Below, piece by piece: positions 1 to 10,481 of a stretch of DNA of 64,000 bases (position 1 is its first letter; the number at the start of each line of letters is the position of its first letter). Both the position numbers and the translations under genes were made by a program. The notes beneath the pieces are model-generated. The model had not been told where the DNA came from and did not search any database. It worked only from the letters and a program-made list of their open reading frames with translations. Source of the DNA: Auriscalpium vulgare (Eukaryota > Basidiomycota > Agaricomycetes > Russulales > Auriscalpiaceae); assembly GCA_019915015.1 (NCBI GenBank), contig JAHBBC010000021.1:496001-560000 (forward strand), written 5' to 3'.

Positions 1-1978
1 TTGAAAGAGCTTGATGGTAAGACAGTTTGTCTTATTTAGAGCGTCCATGGTTACAAACATTGCATCATCGCAGATGCTGACGCGGAACAGAGGAACCCTG
101 ATGAGTTTGACCCGACAGTCAACGTCCGTGACTATGCCGCTATCGACCTCCCAGTCTTCACCTGCTCCGCTCGCGACTATGTGCGCTTGAAAGGTATGGC
201 GAAAGTTGCATCACATTTTTTTGAACGATCTCGACTCACTCCATCGCTTCCCAGGTCAAGTCAGAGGCGACGGAGAGCCGACTTGCTTCTCCAACGTCAA
301 AGATACAGGAATACCTGCTTTGCAAGAGTGGTGCCATACCTTGACTATCTCCTCCCGCGAACGTGCTGCACGCAACTTCCATGAACACCTGAAGACATTT
401 GCCAACTCTGTCAAGCAGTACATCGAGGTGGCCCGCGACGTCACCGAGGCGGACCGTGCGACGCTCAAAGGAAAGTGGGAGTCCGGGTACATCGAGGACC
501 ACGACGATGAGGACGACCCCATGGATGATGAGGACGACGATGATGACATTCCGGGCTATGCGTACGGCAAAGACACCTTCAATATGGATATGCTTCGCGG
601 GATCATCAACACTGGGAAAGGTCTGTATGGAATGCCACCAAGCCGCGCCCCCAAGGTTGACGCGTACGGCGAACCTGTGGGCATCACACCTCGTCTCGTG
701 AAGGTGAGGCACATCTTGCGTGGTAATGTGTCGTAGGCCCTTGACAAGTCATGATCAGGAATTCAATGGCGTCGTAGCCAAGACCGTCGCAGGTCTGAAG
801 ACAGAATTCAAGAACGGCCTGCAGGAAAAGTGTGAGGCGGGCGCGGCCTTGGTGCGTCTCGATTTTCAGTGCTATGTTCGCATGTAATTGAGGTCAATCT
901 TAGGCATCGGGAGCTGCAGTTGATACCTCGGACGGCTTTGCTGCTCGCATGCACTGGGCATCGTATCGTGCCAGTAAGTGTCAAGTCGACATGTCTCCAA
1001 AGAACTGTCTAATACAGTGCCTGTAGCTCTTCGTCGCCACGGCACATTCCGCGAGGACCTCAACGTCGAGCTCATCTCGCCGATGACGAAGAACATCGCG
1101 TCGTCGTGGTCAAAAGTCTTTGAAGCGGACCTCTTCGGGGCATTCGAAAGCGCCATCATGAAGGCGGTCAACAAACTTCTCCAGGATGTCGGCGAAACGG
1201 CCGCGTCAGGGCTCAAGGACCGCGTGAAGAACCAGGGCGAGCTGTGCGTCGAGGAGGCCAAGGTCGCGCTGAAGAAGATCGTGGAGGGCGTGCGCGAGTC
1301 AATGAACACGGAGCAGAAGGAGGTGTCGCGCTGCGTCGCACCACACGTCCAGCAGCAGCTGATTGACGGCTACGAGCGGGCGATGGAGGAGCGCGGGAAG
1401 GGCAGCGTAGCACGCCAAAAGGTGCGCTCGTCTTGTTCTTGTTTCCCAAGCGCGCGCTGACGGGTTGTTCGCTAGCTGGTGTTCCACGACTTTATCCAGG
1501 ACAACAAGAACGACATCTTCGAGGGCGGCGCGGACACGATCATGGAGCGCCTTTCCAAGGCGGCCGAGGCGGTCGGCACCGTGCTCACGGGGCGCCTAGA
1601 CCAGCTCGCCGAGAAGGTAAGCCCGGTTTCCTTGGGCCCGGCGCTGTCGCGGTTGCTGATGGCGACTGGCGCGTGCAGATCGAAGTGAGCATTGCGGTGC
1701 TGTGGGAGGGCGTGCGGGACGATCCCGCGCAGGTGCGCGTGCGCAACGAGGTGGTCACGACGGCGACGGACGTTGTGCACCAGATTGCGTTCTGGGATGC
1801 TGCGCGCGACCTCCGCGGCCAGGCGCGTCTTTGTCGGTATGGACATCTTATTTCTACTGTGCGTTTTTTATATTGCCGTCTTGCGTTTATAATACCGCCT
1901 ATGTTCAGAGTACTGCGCCATCGTGCTTGCTTTCGTCCCGCTCGTCTGTACTTATCGTTTATGTTATTGCTCCGTTAG
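1..1978 (+). CDS. Dynamin-like / SLIP-GC-like large GTPase, 3' portion
   Basis: The 5' end lies outside the window; about 530 residues are visible. Exons by splice signals: <1-16, 74-193, 255-703, 759-851, 904-973, 1018-1421, 1476-1616, 1679-1978, all in frame. The G domain is not in view. What is seen is the tail of a large fungal P-loop GTPase resembling the nuclear SLIP-GC-like dynamin relatives: a conserved SARDYVRL stretch, DTGIPALQEWCH, SSRERAARNF, a helical stalk-like region, and an acidic patch (HDDEDDPMDDEDDDDD) near 500-545. The family is assigned from remembered agaricomycete relatives, so the exact class is uncertain. The last ~45 codons after the WDAARDL motif look unlike the family and may be read-through of a missed intron or an unusual C-terminus. 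Function unknown; such proteins are presumed membrane- or nucleus-associated GTPases. Confidence 0.7.
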
Positions 1979-2855
1979 ATATCTCCGTTAGATATCTTGT
2001 GACTGCGCTTACACTACATTGTGTGCGATGTGCATCTTGCTGCTTTGTCTGATTTTACCGAAATGAATCTTCTGTGCTCCCGCGTGAGGACCTGATCAGC
2101 TGTACAGAGCGACTATCTTCTGTGCCCAGGGTCGGCCACGGAAACTTGATATCAGCTGTGGACAAAGCTGTCGTCTGGACGGGATCTACGCCAGGGCGGG
2201 CCCGGTATCGCGCCATCAGTGCCCCAATGTTCCCACTGGCGTGGGGTACGGCATGTCAAATGCATTGCGGAATCGGTATCATTACAACGTAGGATGCAAG
2301 GCAGGCGGGCGCCCATACACATCGATGCCTTGTCTGGTAGCCATCGTACTTATCGTAAGGTATCATTGCGCGCGTGGCAGTGTACAGTAGTAGTGTATAG
2401 ATAGGGTTACAGAACGACACGGATACAAGCAGAGGCATAAATAGGGACAGCGTGGGCGCACGGAGCCGGAATGAAAGGGCAGAGACGCGCCCGGCCACTC
2501 TCGATATGGACAAGGCATGCGGGTGCCGAGACGGGCAGGAGGCTTCGCGGGCGGCTGGGAAGTAGCGACGGGACGGGACGTGGGAGGATGGGTGGACGAG
2601 AGGGGGTAGAGGAAGCGGAGGGTGGAAAGGGAGGGCGGTCGTCGCGACGACGGAGAACTTTGGGAGGATGCATGGGTGGGCGCGGGCGCGGGCGCCCCCC
2701 AAGAGCGCAGGTACAGTGGTGGATGAGCAGGCATGCATAGCGCAGCCTGGGCACGAGTGGCCTCGGCGGCAGCGCGGCACCGTCGCCCGCGGCGCCATGA
2801 ATTGCGTGGATGGCGGGGGAGTGAGAGGAGGGGCAGGCGCGGGCGGACGGGTGGC
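1979..2855. other. Intergenic, no supported gene
   Basis: This is 3' flank of the GTPase and 3' flank of the His-rich gene, so the two genes converge. Long open frames here and further right are GC-driven and lack splice logic or family resemblance. I see no RNA gene signal. Confidence 0.5.
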
Positions 2856-3452
2856 TCAGACGCGATAGACGGGGCGGCCGCGTGCGTCGACCTCGCGGCC
2901 GGTGCGTGCGTCGACGTAGCGGTGGTGGTGGCGGAAGCCAAAGAAGCTGCGGATGCGGTCTGCGAGGGAGGGCCCGGTGGAGTAGGTGCTGGGGCGGTGG
3001 TGGGAGGTGTTCCCGGTGTAGTAGCGGGCCTTGCCCGAGTCAGCCTGTGGGAGATGAGCATGGGGCGAGGGAGGGCAATACGAGTCAGAACGTACATAGG
3101 CGGTGGAGGGGTAGCGGGGGCGTGCGACGGCGCTGTGGGAGCGGGTGTGGTGGGCGTGGTGGGAGGAGGAGCGGTGGGCGTGGTGGTGGCGGCCGCCGGA
3201 GGAGCGGTGCCTGCTGCTGGAGCGGTGGCGGTGGCCGGCGCTGCCGTGGCTGGAGGGGGCGACGTAGAAGGCCTGTGTGGGGGCGAGCTGGGCGGGGTTG
3301 TAGGCGGGGGTGCCGTAGTAGCCGCCTGTGCCGGCCGAGTTGTAGCGGCGGAGGGCGTTGTTGTCGTAGTGGGCGGGGGTGCCCGGGTAGGGGTGCATGG
3401 CGGCGGTGGACGAGCGGTGGCCGTGGCGGGAGCTGGGCGTGTAGTACGACAT
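2856..3452 (-). CDS. Small His/Ser-rich protein with conserved basic C-terminal motif
   Basis: Exons 3452-3096 and 3044-2856 give 181 aa. A 51-nt intron (GTACGT..CCACAG) separates them; it is stopless and a multiple of three, so its retention would only insert 17 residues. The start at 3452 (MSYYTPSS) is preferred over an in-frame Met 20 codons upstream because translation from it resembles small Tyr/Ser-rich agaric proteins. The protein is hydrophilic, with no signal peptide or membrane segment. Residues near 60-110 form a His/Arg/Ser cluster (RHHHAHRSSSHHAHH). The end carries LADRIRSFFGFR followed by a short internal echo (VDARTGREVDARGRPVYRV), which I recall from uncharacterised basidiomycete proteins. 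Role unknown; metal or nucleic-acid binding by the His/Arg tract is only a guess. Confidence 0.65.
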   Translation of the reverse strand: MSYYTPSSRHGHRSSTAAMHPYPGTPAHYDNNALRRYNSAGTGGYYGTPAYNPAQLAPTQAFYVAPSSHGSAGHRHRSSSRHRSSGGRHHHAHRSSSHHAHHTRSHSAVARPRYPSTAYVRSDSYCPPSPHAHLPQADSGKARYYTGNTSHHRPSTYSTGPSLADRIRSFFGFRHHHRYVDARTGREVDARGRPVYRV

Positions 3453-3539
3453 GGGGGGCGAGCGGGGCCCGTCTGCGCACTGGACGCGTCTTTTATGCCG
3501 TCCCACTCCCATCTCACATCGCCCGGCGGCTCGGCGCGG

Positions 3540-3634
3540 CGACGCATTGTCCTTTCGGCCTGTTCACCGGCCGCGGCCGAGGGACACCCACACTCAGTCG
3601 CAACACCGACGCATTGTCCTTTCAGCCTGTTCAC
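3540..3634 (-). repeat. 28-bp near-perfect direct repeat in the upstream region
   Basis: Two copies (3540-3567 and 3607-3634) differ at one base and start 67 bp apart. They lie 88 and 155 bp upstream of the His-rich gene's start codon. On that gene's strand each contains GAAAGGACAATGCGTCG or its one-base variant. Position and spacing suggest tandem transcription-factor sites, but no known site is identified. Confidence 0.6.
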
Positions 3635-4794
3635 GTCCCCGCGCCGTATCGCACACGTCATGGGCCGACGGCGGACGCGCCACCGGAGCTCCTCGCTAGC
3701 CCTGCCCCTGTCGACCTCCCGCGCTGGCCCTGCAGACTCCACCGCCCCGCGCCTACACCGCCTCGCCTCCATCATTCCTCCCGCCTCTCCGTCTCCACGC
3801 GCCCCGTGCCTACCACATCCCGCCCATCACTCGTGCAGACCGCACCGTCCCCTACACCGCATCTACCCTCAGGCCTCCGCACCGCCGGTCGGTCACGCAG
3901 GCTTCACGTGCACTTTACAGGCTGCCTGAGGCCATCACCGGCGGTGTCTTCGTCTGCTGCGAAACTGCTGCGAGCACGCCATCCGCGCAGCACGGTCCCC
4001 GCGTACGTCGACGCTCTTGCTTCTCCCAGTGCCTTCATTATCTGCGGACGCGACCGGCCACGACTGGCCCGTGCCTCGAGCCTGGCCTTGCTTTCCTTTC
4101 CTTTGTCTACGCCAAGTTCGTCCGATCCGGCCCACCCGCCTTCTCGAACGCCCACCCCGCACATCTCGGCGCCGCCACTCCGCCCCTTGCATCCTTTCGG
4201 AGCACAGCCGACTCGCGTCTTGCCTTTCTCTCCATTCGAGCGACAGCTGTGCGGATTTTGAGTTTCGCCATTCCTGTCTATTTGTATTTGCGTAACTTCA
4301 TCTGATAGCACGATGCATGTACCCTACCCTCGGGCAATGACCAGGATCCCAGCGATCTGTCGCGCTCGTACCCTCCTCGGGCGGCGTGCTACACCTGCCT
4401 CCTTCCTAGGAGCATTCGCGCCCACGATCACCGCGGTACTACGCCCCCTCGGGCTCTGCATGCTTAATCTGAACCTCCAATGTGTCGGGATGCCGCCCCA
4501 GGACCCCCACGTTTTCTGGAGCAGCGCGTCTCTATATCCTACTATATATACTTTTTAAGGACACAGGCACCGCAACTCATGCTGCGCCCCAAGCGCGTCT
4601 GCGCCGTTGCGCCCTCCCTGTCCTCTGCCCCGATTCCAACCTTCCAAAACGCACGCCCTTCCCATCCCGAGCCGCGCACGCCCGCCCCCCTTCGTGTTCC
4701 CGTGCTGCCGTGCCGACGCCACTGCCCGTCACACGCCCCGGGGGCTTTCGACGGCACGCCAGAACGGGAGGCGAGCCCCCGCTCCCGGGCGCGC
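3635..4794. other. Intergenic, no supported gene
   Basis: GC-rich sequence, open in several frames at once, without a convincing exon chain. It forms the distal upstream region of the His-rich gene and the 3' flank of GPN3. A TATATATA-like stretch occurs near 4540-4550 without an obvious gene in range. Confidence 0.4.
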
Positions 4795-6846
4795 TCAGTC
4801 CATATCGGCGAAATCGCCTTCGTCGAGGTCATGCGGCTGCGGGCGTGCGTGTCCGCGGCGCAGCGTGCGCGCAGCGACGGCCGCAGCGGACGGTAGTGAC
4901 CCCGCGCGGCGGTGACGCACGGCGCGCAGATGCGCAGTGATGAATGCGACGACGGCGGCGAGTTGAAGCGCGCGACACGGCAAACAGGTACCCAAAAACG
5001 TGGGGGATAAGATTAGCTTCGATCGAACGCGACATCCCGGCGAAGCTTAGATGCACTCCAGCGATCCACCGCATCACAGGCCATGCGCCGGCCAGAGGCA
5101 CAGAAGCCCGCCGCGTGGCTGCACGGAAGGGGATGCGGATGCTCGAGGACACACAGAACGCGTACGCACCTCCCGCGGCTCCTCGTCCTCGCCGTACTGC
5201 ATCGTGTAGTCGATGTGGCTCAGGACGGTCTCGATCGAGTCCGGGTTCGTCAGGTCGAGCGGCAGGAACGACACGAGCGGGTGGTCCTCGATCTGTGCGT
5301 CGTGCGCCGTGGATCGTGGCGGTGAAGAGCAGCGGCCCGTGGGCGGACGTCATGGGATGGGAGGGGAAGAGCAACTACGCGTCAGCTTCTGTTCTTTCAT
5401 TTCGGGGCGTGTTGAGGACATGAGAAGGTCTGGGTGCTGATAGCGCACGGCGGGCAGATAGCCGTGACAGACGGGCGACTGCATATCTTGTTGCGGCGCA
5501 GCCTCGACACTGAGCTACGTACACGCCCATTCGTATCTCGACAGCCGCGAAGAGGGACTTACGAGTTGCACAATTGCTTGGTTCAGCGCGTGGAAGCGCG
5601 GATTGACAGGGTCTGCTTCATCTCCGCGCCCGCGCGGTGCCACGAGGAGCAGCGGGTCTGGGTCTAGATACCTGAAAGATACACTCGTCAGAACGATGAG
5701 GTCGGATAGCGGTCAAAGCACGCTGAGACGCGCCGGCAACATAGGAAATTGTGGGAACGCCAGTAAGATAAGCTATGGTCAGGGAAATGAAGAAAACGAG
5801 GTGGATTGAAGACCGGTGGTTGCGTCAGGGACATGGTGACGACCCGCGCGCCTCTCAGCAAACGGCAATAGAGAAGATTTCGCGATAGGACAGGATTAGA
5901 AGCATGACGAGCGCACCGTGCGATGTTGCGCTGCGTGCGCATGCCGTTGCGCGCGCCAACTGCAGGCTCCTCGGTGTTCGGGAGAACGAGGTCCATCTTC
6001 GACATGATGTTTATCCAGGGTATCTCTAGGTTCACCATTGCGGACATTGCGGAGAGGACACCACTGTGCGGCGGAGTCGGTGAGCAGCACGAGGCAGGAA
6101 GATGTGGATCGGGTTGGGAAACATGTCAGATTGAGTGGGAACAGGGTCAAGGGTGTGCATAGAAAAGTTTACGGCGGAGGCGGACGAACGGCGCAGATAA
6201 GATGCGTGTGTGCGTGCGAAGGCGAACGACGGCCCGAAAATGCACAAGCGAGGCGCGGAGATGACATACCTGAAGAACTTGTACTTGTCCTCCATAAACT
6301 GTGATTCAAGGAGATAGACGGCGGACGTTCGCATGCCGAGCCGGGAGAGATTGCGCACAAGCGACGGCAGGAACGGATGGTGGGTGTACAGTTCTATCTG
6401 GCCTGCATGCGCACCGCGCTGTGAAGGGCTGCTCGCCATCGGTCCGGCGCACAGACGCACCTGGGCAGTCGATGATGAGGTAGTCGTTCTCGTACTCGCC
6501 GATGTGCTCCTCCAGCCAGTCCATATTCTGCAACAGGTACCTAGGCCGACCGGTCAAACGGACGCCACACGCGGTGCGGCCGCACGGACAGGTGCTGTGC
6601 TCACTCAAAGCAGTAGATGAGCCCGCCGTTCGGACCGTAGTTGAGCTCTGACATGGTGTCCTCGACGGAGATGAGGTCCTTGATGTCGATGGAGGGCGCG
6701 TACTCGAAGCTGTCGGGGGCCGCGGCGGGGTCGAGGTTGACGAGGTGCGCTGTGCGTTTGGAGGCGGCGAGGTGGGTCATGAGGGCGTTGCTGAACGTGG
6801 ACTTGCCTGCGCCCGCAGGGCCAGTGACAAGGACGGCGTAGCGCAT
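4795..6846 (-). CDS. GPN3: GPN-loop GTPase 3
   Basis: Seven exons (6846-6605, 6540-6461, 6402-6270, 6063-5917, 5671-5563, 5292-5170, 4836-4795) encode 291 aa, about the length of human GPN3. Visible motifs are P-loop GPAGAGKS near residue 8, the GPN signature YGPNGGL, the G3-type DCPGQIELYTH, KMDL (G4) and the conserved C-terminal DYTMQYGEDEEPRE. The start MRYAVLVTGPAG is the family's usual N-terminus. GPN3 works with GPN1 in cytoplasmic assembly and nuclear import of RNA polymerase II. The last four introns are 206, 245, 270 and 333 nt, far longer than nearly all others in the window. It shares a 133-bp upstream region with PYM. Confidence 0.93.
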
Positions 6847-6979
6847 GTCGGGGAGAGAGACAAGGACGGCGGTACAGAAAAGGAAAGCGATGGATAACTC
6901 CGACGCAACGCGGGTCGAGTCGAGTCGCGCGCTGCGACTCCGCCGAGCAGCGCAGTGACCGCGCACCGCCATCGCCGCC
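6847..6979. promoter_or_regulatory. Bidirectional upstream region, GPN3/PYM
   Basis: 133 bp between two divergent start codons, so it must hold both 5' leaders and promoters. It contains several CGACTCG/GAGTCG-type short repeats. No canonical TATA box is seen. Confidence 0.5.
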
Positions 6980-7583
6980 ATGTCCAAGCCCCCGCTCTTC
7001 CCAGAACAGTCCACCGCCGGCATCGCCGTCGATCCGCGCACCCTCGACCGCGTCATCCCAGAGTCCCGCCGCCCCGACGGATCGTACGCCCTCCCCTCCC
7101 GCCCCTCCTGCCCAGACGCATTGACCATCGCCCGCGCACATCGTCAGCATCCGCAAGGAGCGTCGCGTCCGTCCGGGCTTCACGCCCCAGGAGGACGTCG
7201 CGCGCTTCCGCGGCACGCGCCAGCAGGCCCTGGACGCCCGCGCCCTCCCCAAGGGCCAGATCATCGGCTGGGTCGCGCCCCAGGCCGACAAGAAGGAGCC
7301 CGCGAGCAAGGCTGCGAAGAAGAATGAGAAGCGGAAGGAGAAACGGAAGGAGAAGAAGCAGGATGCGGTGCGGGAGAGCTGGGACAGTGATGAGGACGGC
7401 GGCGCAGAGGCGGCCAAGCCAGCGCCTGCGGCGGGGAAGGATGGGGCGGATGGCAGCGGCGACGTGCCCAACTGGGCAGATGCGCCTGATAGCCTGGCAG
7501 GCAAGGTGAAGGCGACGAAATCCAACGCCACACCAGCGGACGCAGTCGTGGCGGAACTCGAGAAACTCACTGTGTCCTCGTAG
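6980..7583 (+). CDS. PYM1: PYM (partner of Y14-Mago), exon junction complex recycling factor
   Basis: Exons 6980-7083 and 7148-7583 give 179 aa. The N-terminus carries the Mago-binding motif of the WIBG/PYM family (VIPESRRPDGS, then RKERRVRPGFTPQEDVARFR) spanning the intron, which is typical. A Lys/Glu/Arg-rich helix follows (about residues 95-125), then an acidic, Ala/Gly-rich region. The C-terminal AVVAELEKLTVSS resembles the usual tail. PYM binds Mago-Y14 and the small ribosomal subunit and strips exon junction complexes during translation. Its presence fits an intron-dense genome. Confidence 0.88.
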
Positions 7584-7719
7584 CCGTGGACTGCAGCATG
7601 TGCATATAGTGTATTGGGTGCTATGATACATGGAAGCGGTGAGTCCGACTGCGATGAAGCAGAGGCCACGATAGATGAGGCATATATCACACGACGGCTG
7701 TCTACAAGTGCCTCGAGCT

Positions 7720-8881
7720 CTATGTGATCGAATCCATGCGGTCGAGCCCCTCGTGCTGGGTAGTAGGGATATGCGGGACGTTCTGCATTGGCGGGGGTAT
7801 GGGCTTAGGTTTCGGACGCAATTCCATGGACAAGACGATGACCACGAGGAACGCGGAGAGGGCAACTGACGTCGTCCTGTCAATCGCACCAAAGCAAAGT
7901 CAGAGGAGCATACGCACCGACAGACTTCCGCATATTATCCCACTTGACCTCCTCCATGTCGGAACGGAGATCGTAAAGGGACACCAGCGACTTGTTCAGG
8001 ACTCCCTGATGAATAGCAGGGGTCAGTCCTGCGCTATCTTCCTCAATAGCTTGACACACCTCAATTTCAAGGTCCACCTTCTTGCTCTCATTCCTTGCCT
8101 CGTTCTTCCTGCTGTCCACGTCCATTTGGATCCTGCAAGGAATGAGCTGAGGAGGGTACATACTTAGTGGAAAGCAGACGCACTCGTGTTTCAGTGTCTG
8201 AATGTCCTCCTTCATCTTTGCCTGCAACGCATCCACCTCTCGTCTCAGCGCAGTCGACCCGGCATACACTCTCGCCGTGTCCGAGCGCGTCAGCACAGTG
8301 ACCTCCGTACGCAGCTCCGACAGTGCAGCACGAAACAAGTATGCTTGCTATAGGCAGCCATCAGTCTTTGCAGGGGATGGTATCGCGAAGAAACGCACGT
8401 TGTCAAGGTCCTTGTACATGAGTCCATCGCGCTTCACGCGGCCCAAGCGGTCCACAAGCAATGCACGCGTCGCGCGCATGAGGTTGCGCGCCGTAGGGGT
8501 AGGAAAAGTCTGCTCAAGGGCAGCGAAGAAACGATAGGTATGAAATGGGGGGTTCTGGTAAGCTGGAGGTGTGTGTGGGGCGCGAGTCGCATCCGGTATG
8601 GTCGGGACAGGCAGAGAGGATTCGGGGGATGTAGATGAGGAGTCATCTTGCGTTTGCGAGGGAGAAGGCAAGGATATCGATGTGGACGACGAGTCTTCCC
8701 TAGGGGCGCCGCCCTGAGGAGAAGGAGGATCCGCAGAGGGTGAGGACGAGGACGCAGCTGCAGGTGGGTCCACGATGGGCGGAGTGTAGGCTCGCCCGTG
8801 ATACTGGGCTGATGCGCTCCACCACACGGTGTCTGTGCGCGCCGTCGAGCGACAGACGCGACACCAATTACGAGCGAGCAT
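7720..8881 (-). CDS. CCDC90/MCUR1-FMP32 family mitochondrial coiled-coil protein (DUF1640)
   Basis: Exons 8881-8399, 8347-8184, 8132-7918 and 7865-7720 encode 335 aa. A Ser/Pro-rich N-terminal segment follows a basic presequence-like start ([12 protein letters not shown]). The DUF1640 core then begins: [31 protein letters not shown], a long coiled coil ([20 protein letters not shown]) and [16 protein letters not shown] single membrane segment ([14 protein letters not shown]) is followed by a short Pro-rich tail. Family members sit in the mitochondrial inner membrane; yeast FMP32 and human MCUR1 have been linked to cytochrome c oxidase assembly, and MCUR1 also to calcium uptake. The start at 8881 is chosen because the next in-frame Met lies inside the divergent PET191 gene. 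Confidence 0.88.
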
Positions 8882-8946
8882 GTTCAGGCAAGAGAGAAGG
8901 AAACGCGGCACGGTGCACGTGGCGCATCCCTCTCTGCAGTACCGCC
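8882..8946. promoter_or_regulatory. 65-bp bidirectional region, FMP32-like/PET191
   Basis: Only 65 bp separate the divergent start codons, the tightest spacing in the window. Both promoters and 5' leaders must overlap here or extend into the opposite coding region. Confidence 0.5.
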
Positions 8947-9289
8947 ATGTCCAATTACTGCGACCCACTCATCGCCGCCCTCAAGGACTGCGTCCTGCAT
9001 TCTGACTGTGTTCTCAAGCAGGGAAATCTCCCATCGACCTGCATCAAGGAGCACATGGACGAATTGCCAGAGCAATGTCGCGCCTTGCGCCTCGCCGCAT
9101 TCGAATGCAAGCGCGGTATGGTACGCTTGGCTTCACAGCGCTCTCCCTGTCTGGCGTCAATTGACTATGTATACGCAGCTTGACATGCGCAAGCGGTTTA
9201 GAGGAAATAACGCCGGCGCGGCCGTCGCCAAGATCAAGCAGGACACCGAGGTCCCGCCTGCACCACCCACAGTGACCAGCTCGACATGA
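8947..9289 (+). CDS. PET191: Cytochrome c oxidase assembly factor PET191/COA5
   Basis: Exons 8947-9120 and 9179-9289 give 94 aa. It has the twin CX9C pattern of the family: Cys5-Cys15 and Cys44-Cys54, with extra cysteines at 21 and 32. The block [13 protein letters not shown] followed by [16 protein letters not shown] is diagnostic for PET191. The protein is imported into the intermembrane space by the MIA40 pathway and supports assembly of complex IV. A short Pro-rich tail ends the protein. Confidence 0.95.
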
Positions 9290-10481
9290 TATAATCGCGG
9301 CTCGTTTGACCTGCATGCTGTCCTCTGTTTCATCTCGCGGTTTCGCGAACGCACAAACAAAATGTCCTTCAGTTATAATGTGCGTGTATCACCCGATGAA
9401 ACTCGCTCATAAAATCATGGTGCACGTAGACCGACACCTTTTCCATCTTACGAGCACATGCTGATACATACGACAGGTTGAATTAGATCAATACAATATC
9501 ATCTATTGTTTATGAGTTGATGCTCGATTGCCTATCGACGATGAAGGCTCGCGCTGCATGTTCACAAACCCTGTCTTATCACGCGCGATGAGAATGGCTC
9601 AAGTTATACCAGGCGTTCACAAGCATTATTTAATGGGAGCTGCTATCCTTGGCAACTGGACGAGCTCGAGTGCGCGCATCTGGTCTGGTTCCCGGTTTTC
9701 CTTGTCTACGAGCCGTGATTGAGCTCTGAGTCCACTCACGATCTCAGATCTTGCAGGCGTCGTCTTGCATGTCTCCTGACTTCAATATGAGGCACATTGA
9801 TTGCTGGACAATCTGTGTACCATACACTTTGCTGCTGCTGTGCAGAACTTCCCGGCGTCGACCTTAACGCATTGCTGCCAACTCCTCTACGGCTATCCTT
9901 CCGGCATTCCTATCCCTATTATGCCTCCGCTCCCACCGCCATTCAGCCGATTGAGAGTGGCGTCCCCCAAGCAAGCTTGCGTGCGGAACGACGCTCACAT
10001 CTCGCAGCCGGCCGCGTTCGCCATGCAGAGCAAGATGCAATGGTGGAATTGTGGAGGTACGCTTCAAGGCGAACTTGGTCAGCAATCTCGCGCTCACGCA
10101 AACTCATGGTCCAGTCGAGCGTTTCCGGGCTACAGTACAACTCACGCTGACTGGCGGTGACGGGTAGTAGTTACAACATCCAGTCTTATTCGTGTTCGCC
10201 CAGTCTTTGAGTCTGCCCAGTCGCTTCGATGGTGAAGCGCTGCGCATGCATATATACTCAGTTGACAGCGCTACAGAACTTCACGGAGGCGGAAACAGAC
10301 TCCGACCCCAGTGAGTGATGGAAGATAGCGCAAACCACGGGCGGTTGTACAGACAAGATGAATCGTACAGAGGCGGTCACATTTCCAAATCATACGTGAG
10401 CGACGACGCCACGCACCGCTACATGGCCATGGAAAGCGCGACTCATTCCCTTTCTCAACCCAAACATCACCGCGAGGCTGC
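9290..10481. other. Intergenic, no supported gene
   Basis: The largest unexplained gap apart from the GC-rich left end. An open frame of about 118 codons near 9797-10160 on the + strand has no recognisable similarity and no flanking conserved exons. I do not call it. The region lies between the 3' ends of PET191 and DML1. Confidence 0.4.

Noticed and set aside
2363..3929. Very long open frames on both strands over the His-rich gene (up to 470 codons)
   Set aside because: They exist because the region is GC-rich and stop-poor. Their translations are Pro/Arg/Ala/Thr runs, and only the His-rich frame has sensible splicing and a conserved-looking tail.
9797..10160. Overlapping ~118-codon frames in the PET191-DML1 gap
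   Set aside because: Two frames are equally open, composition is not protein-like, and no family resemblance or splice chain was found.
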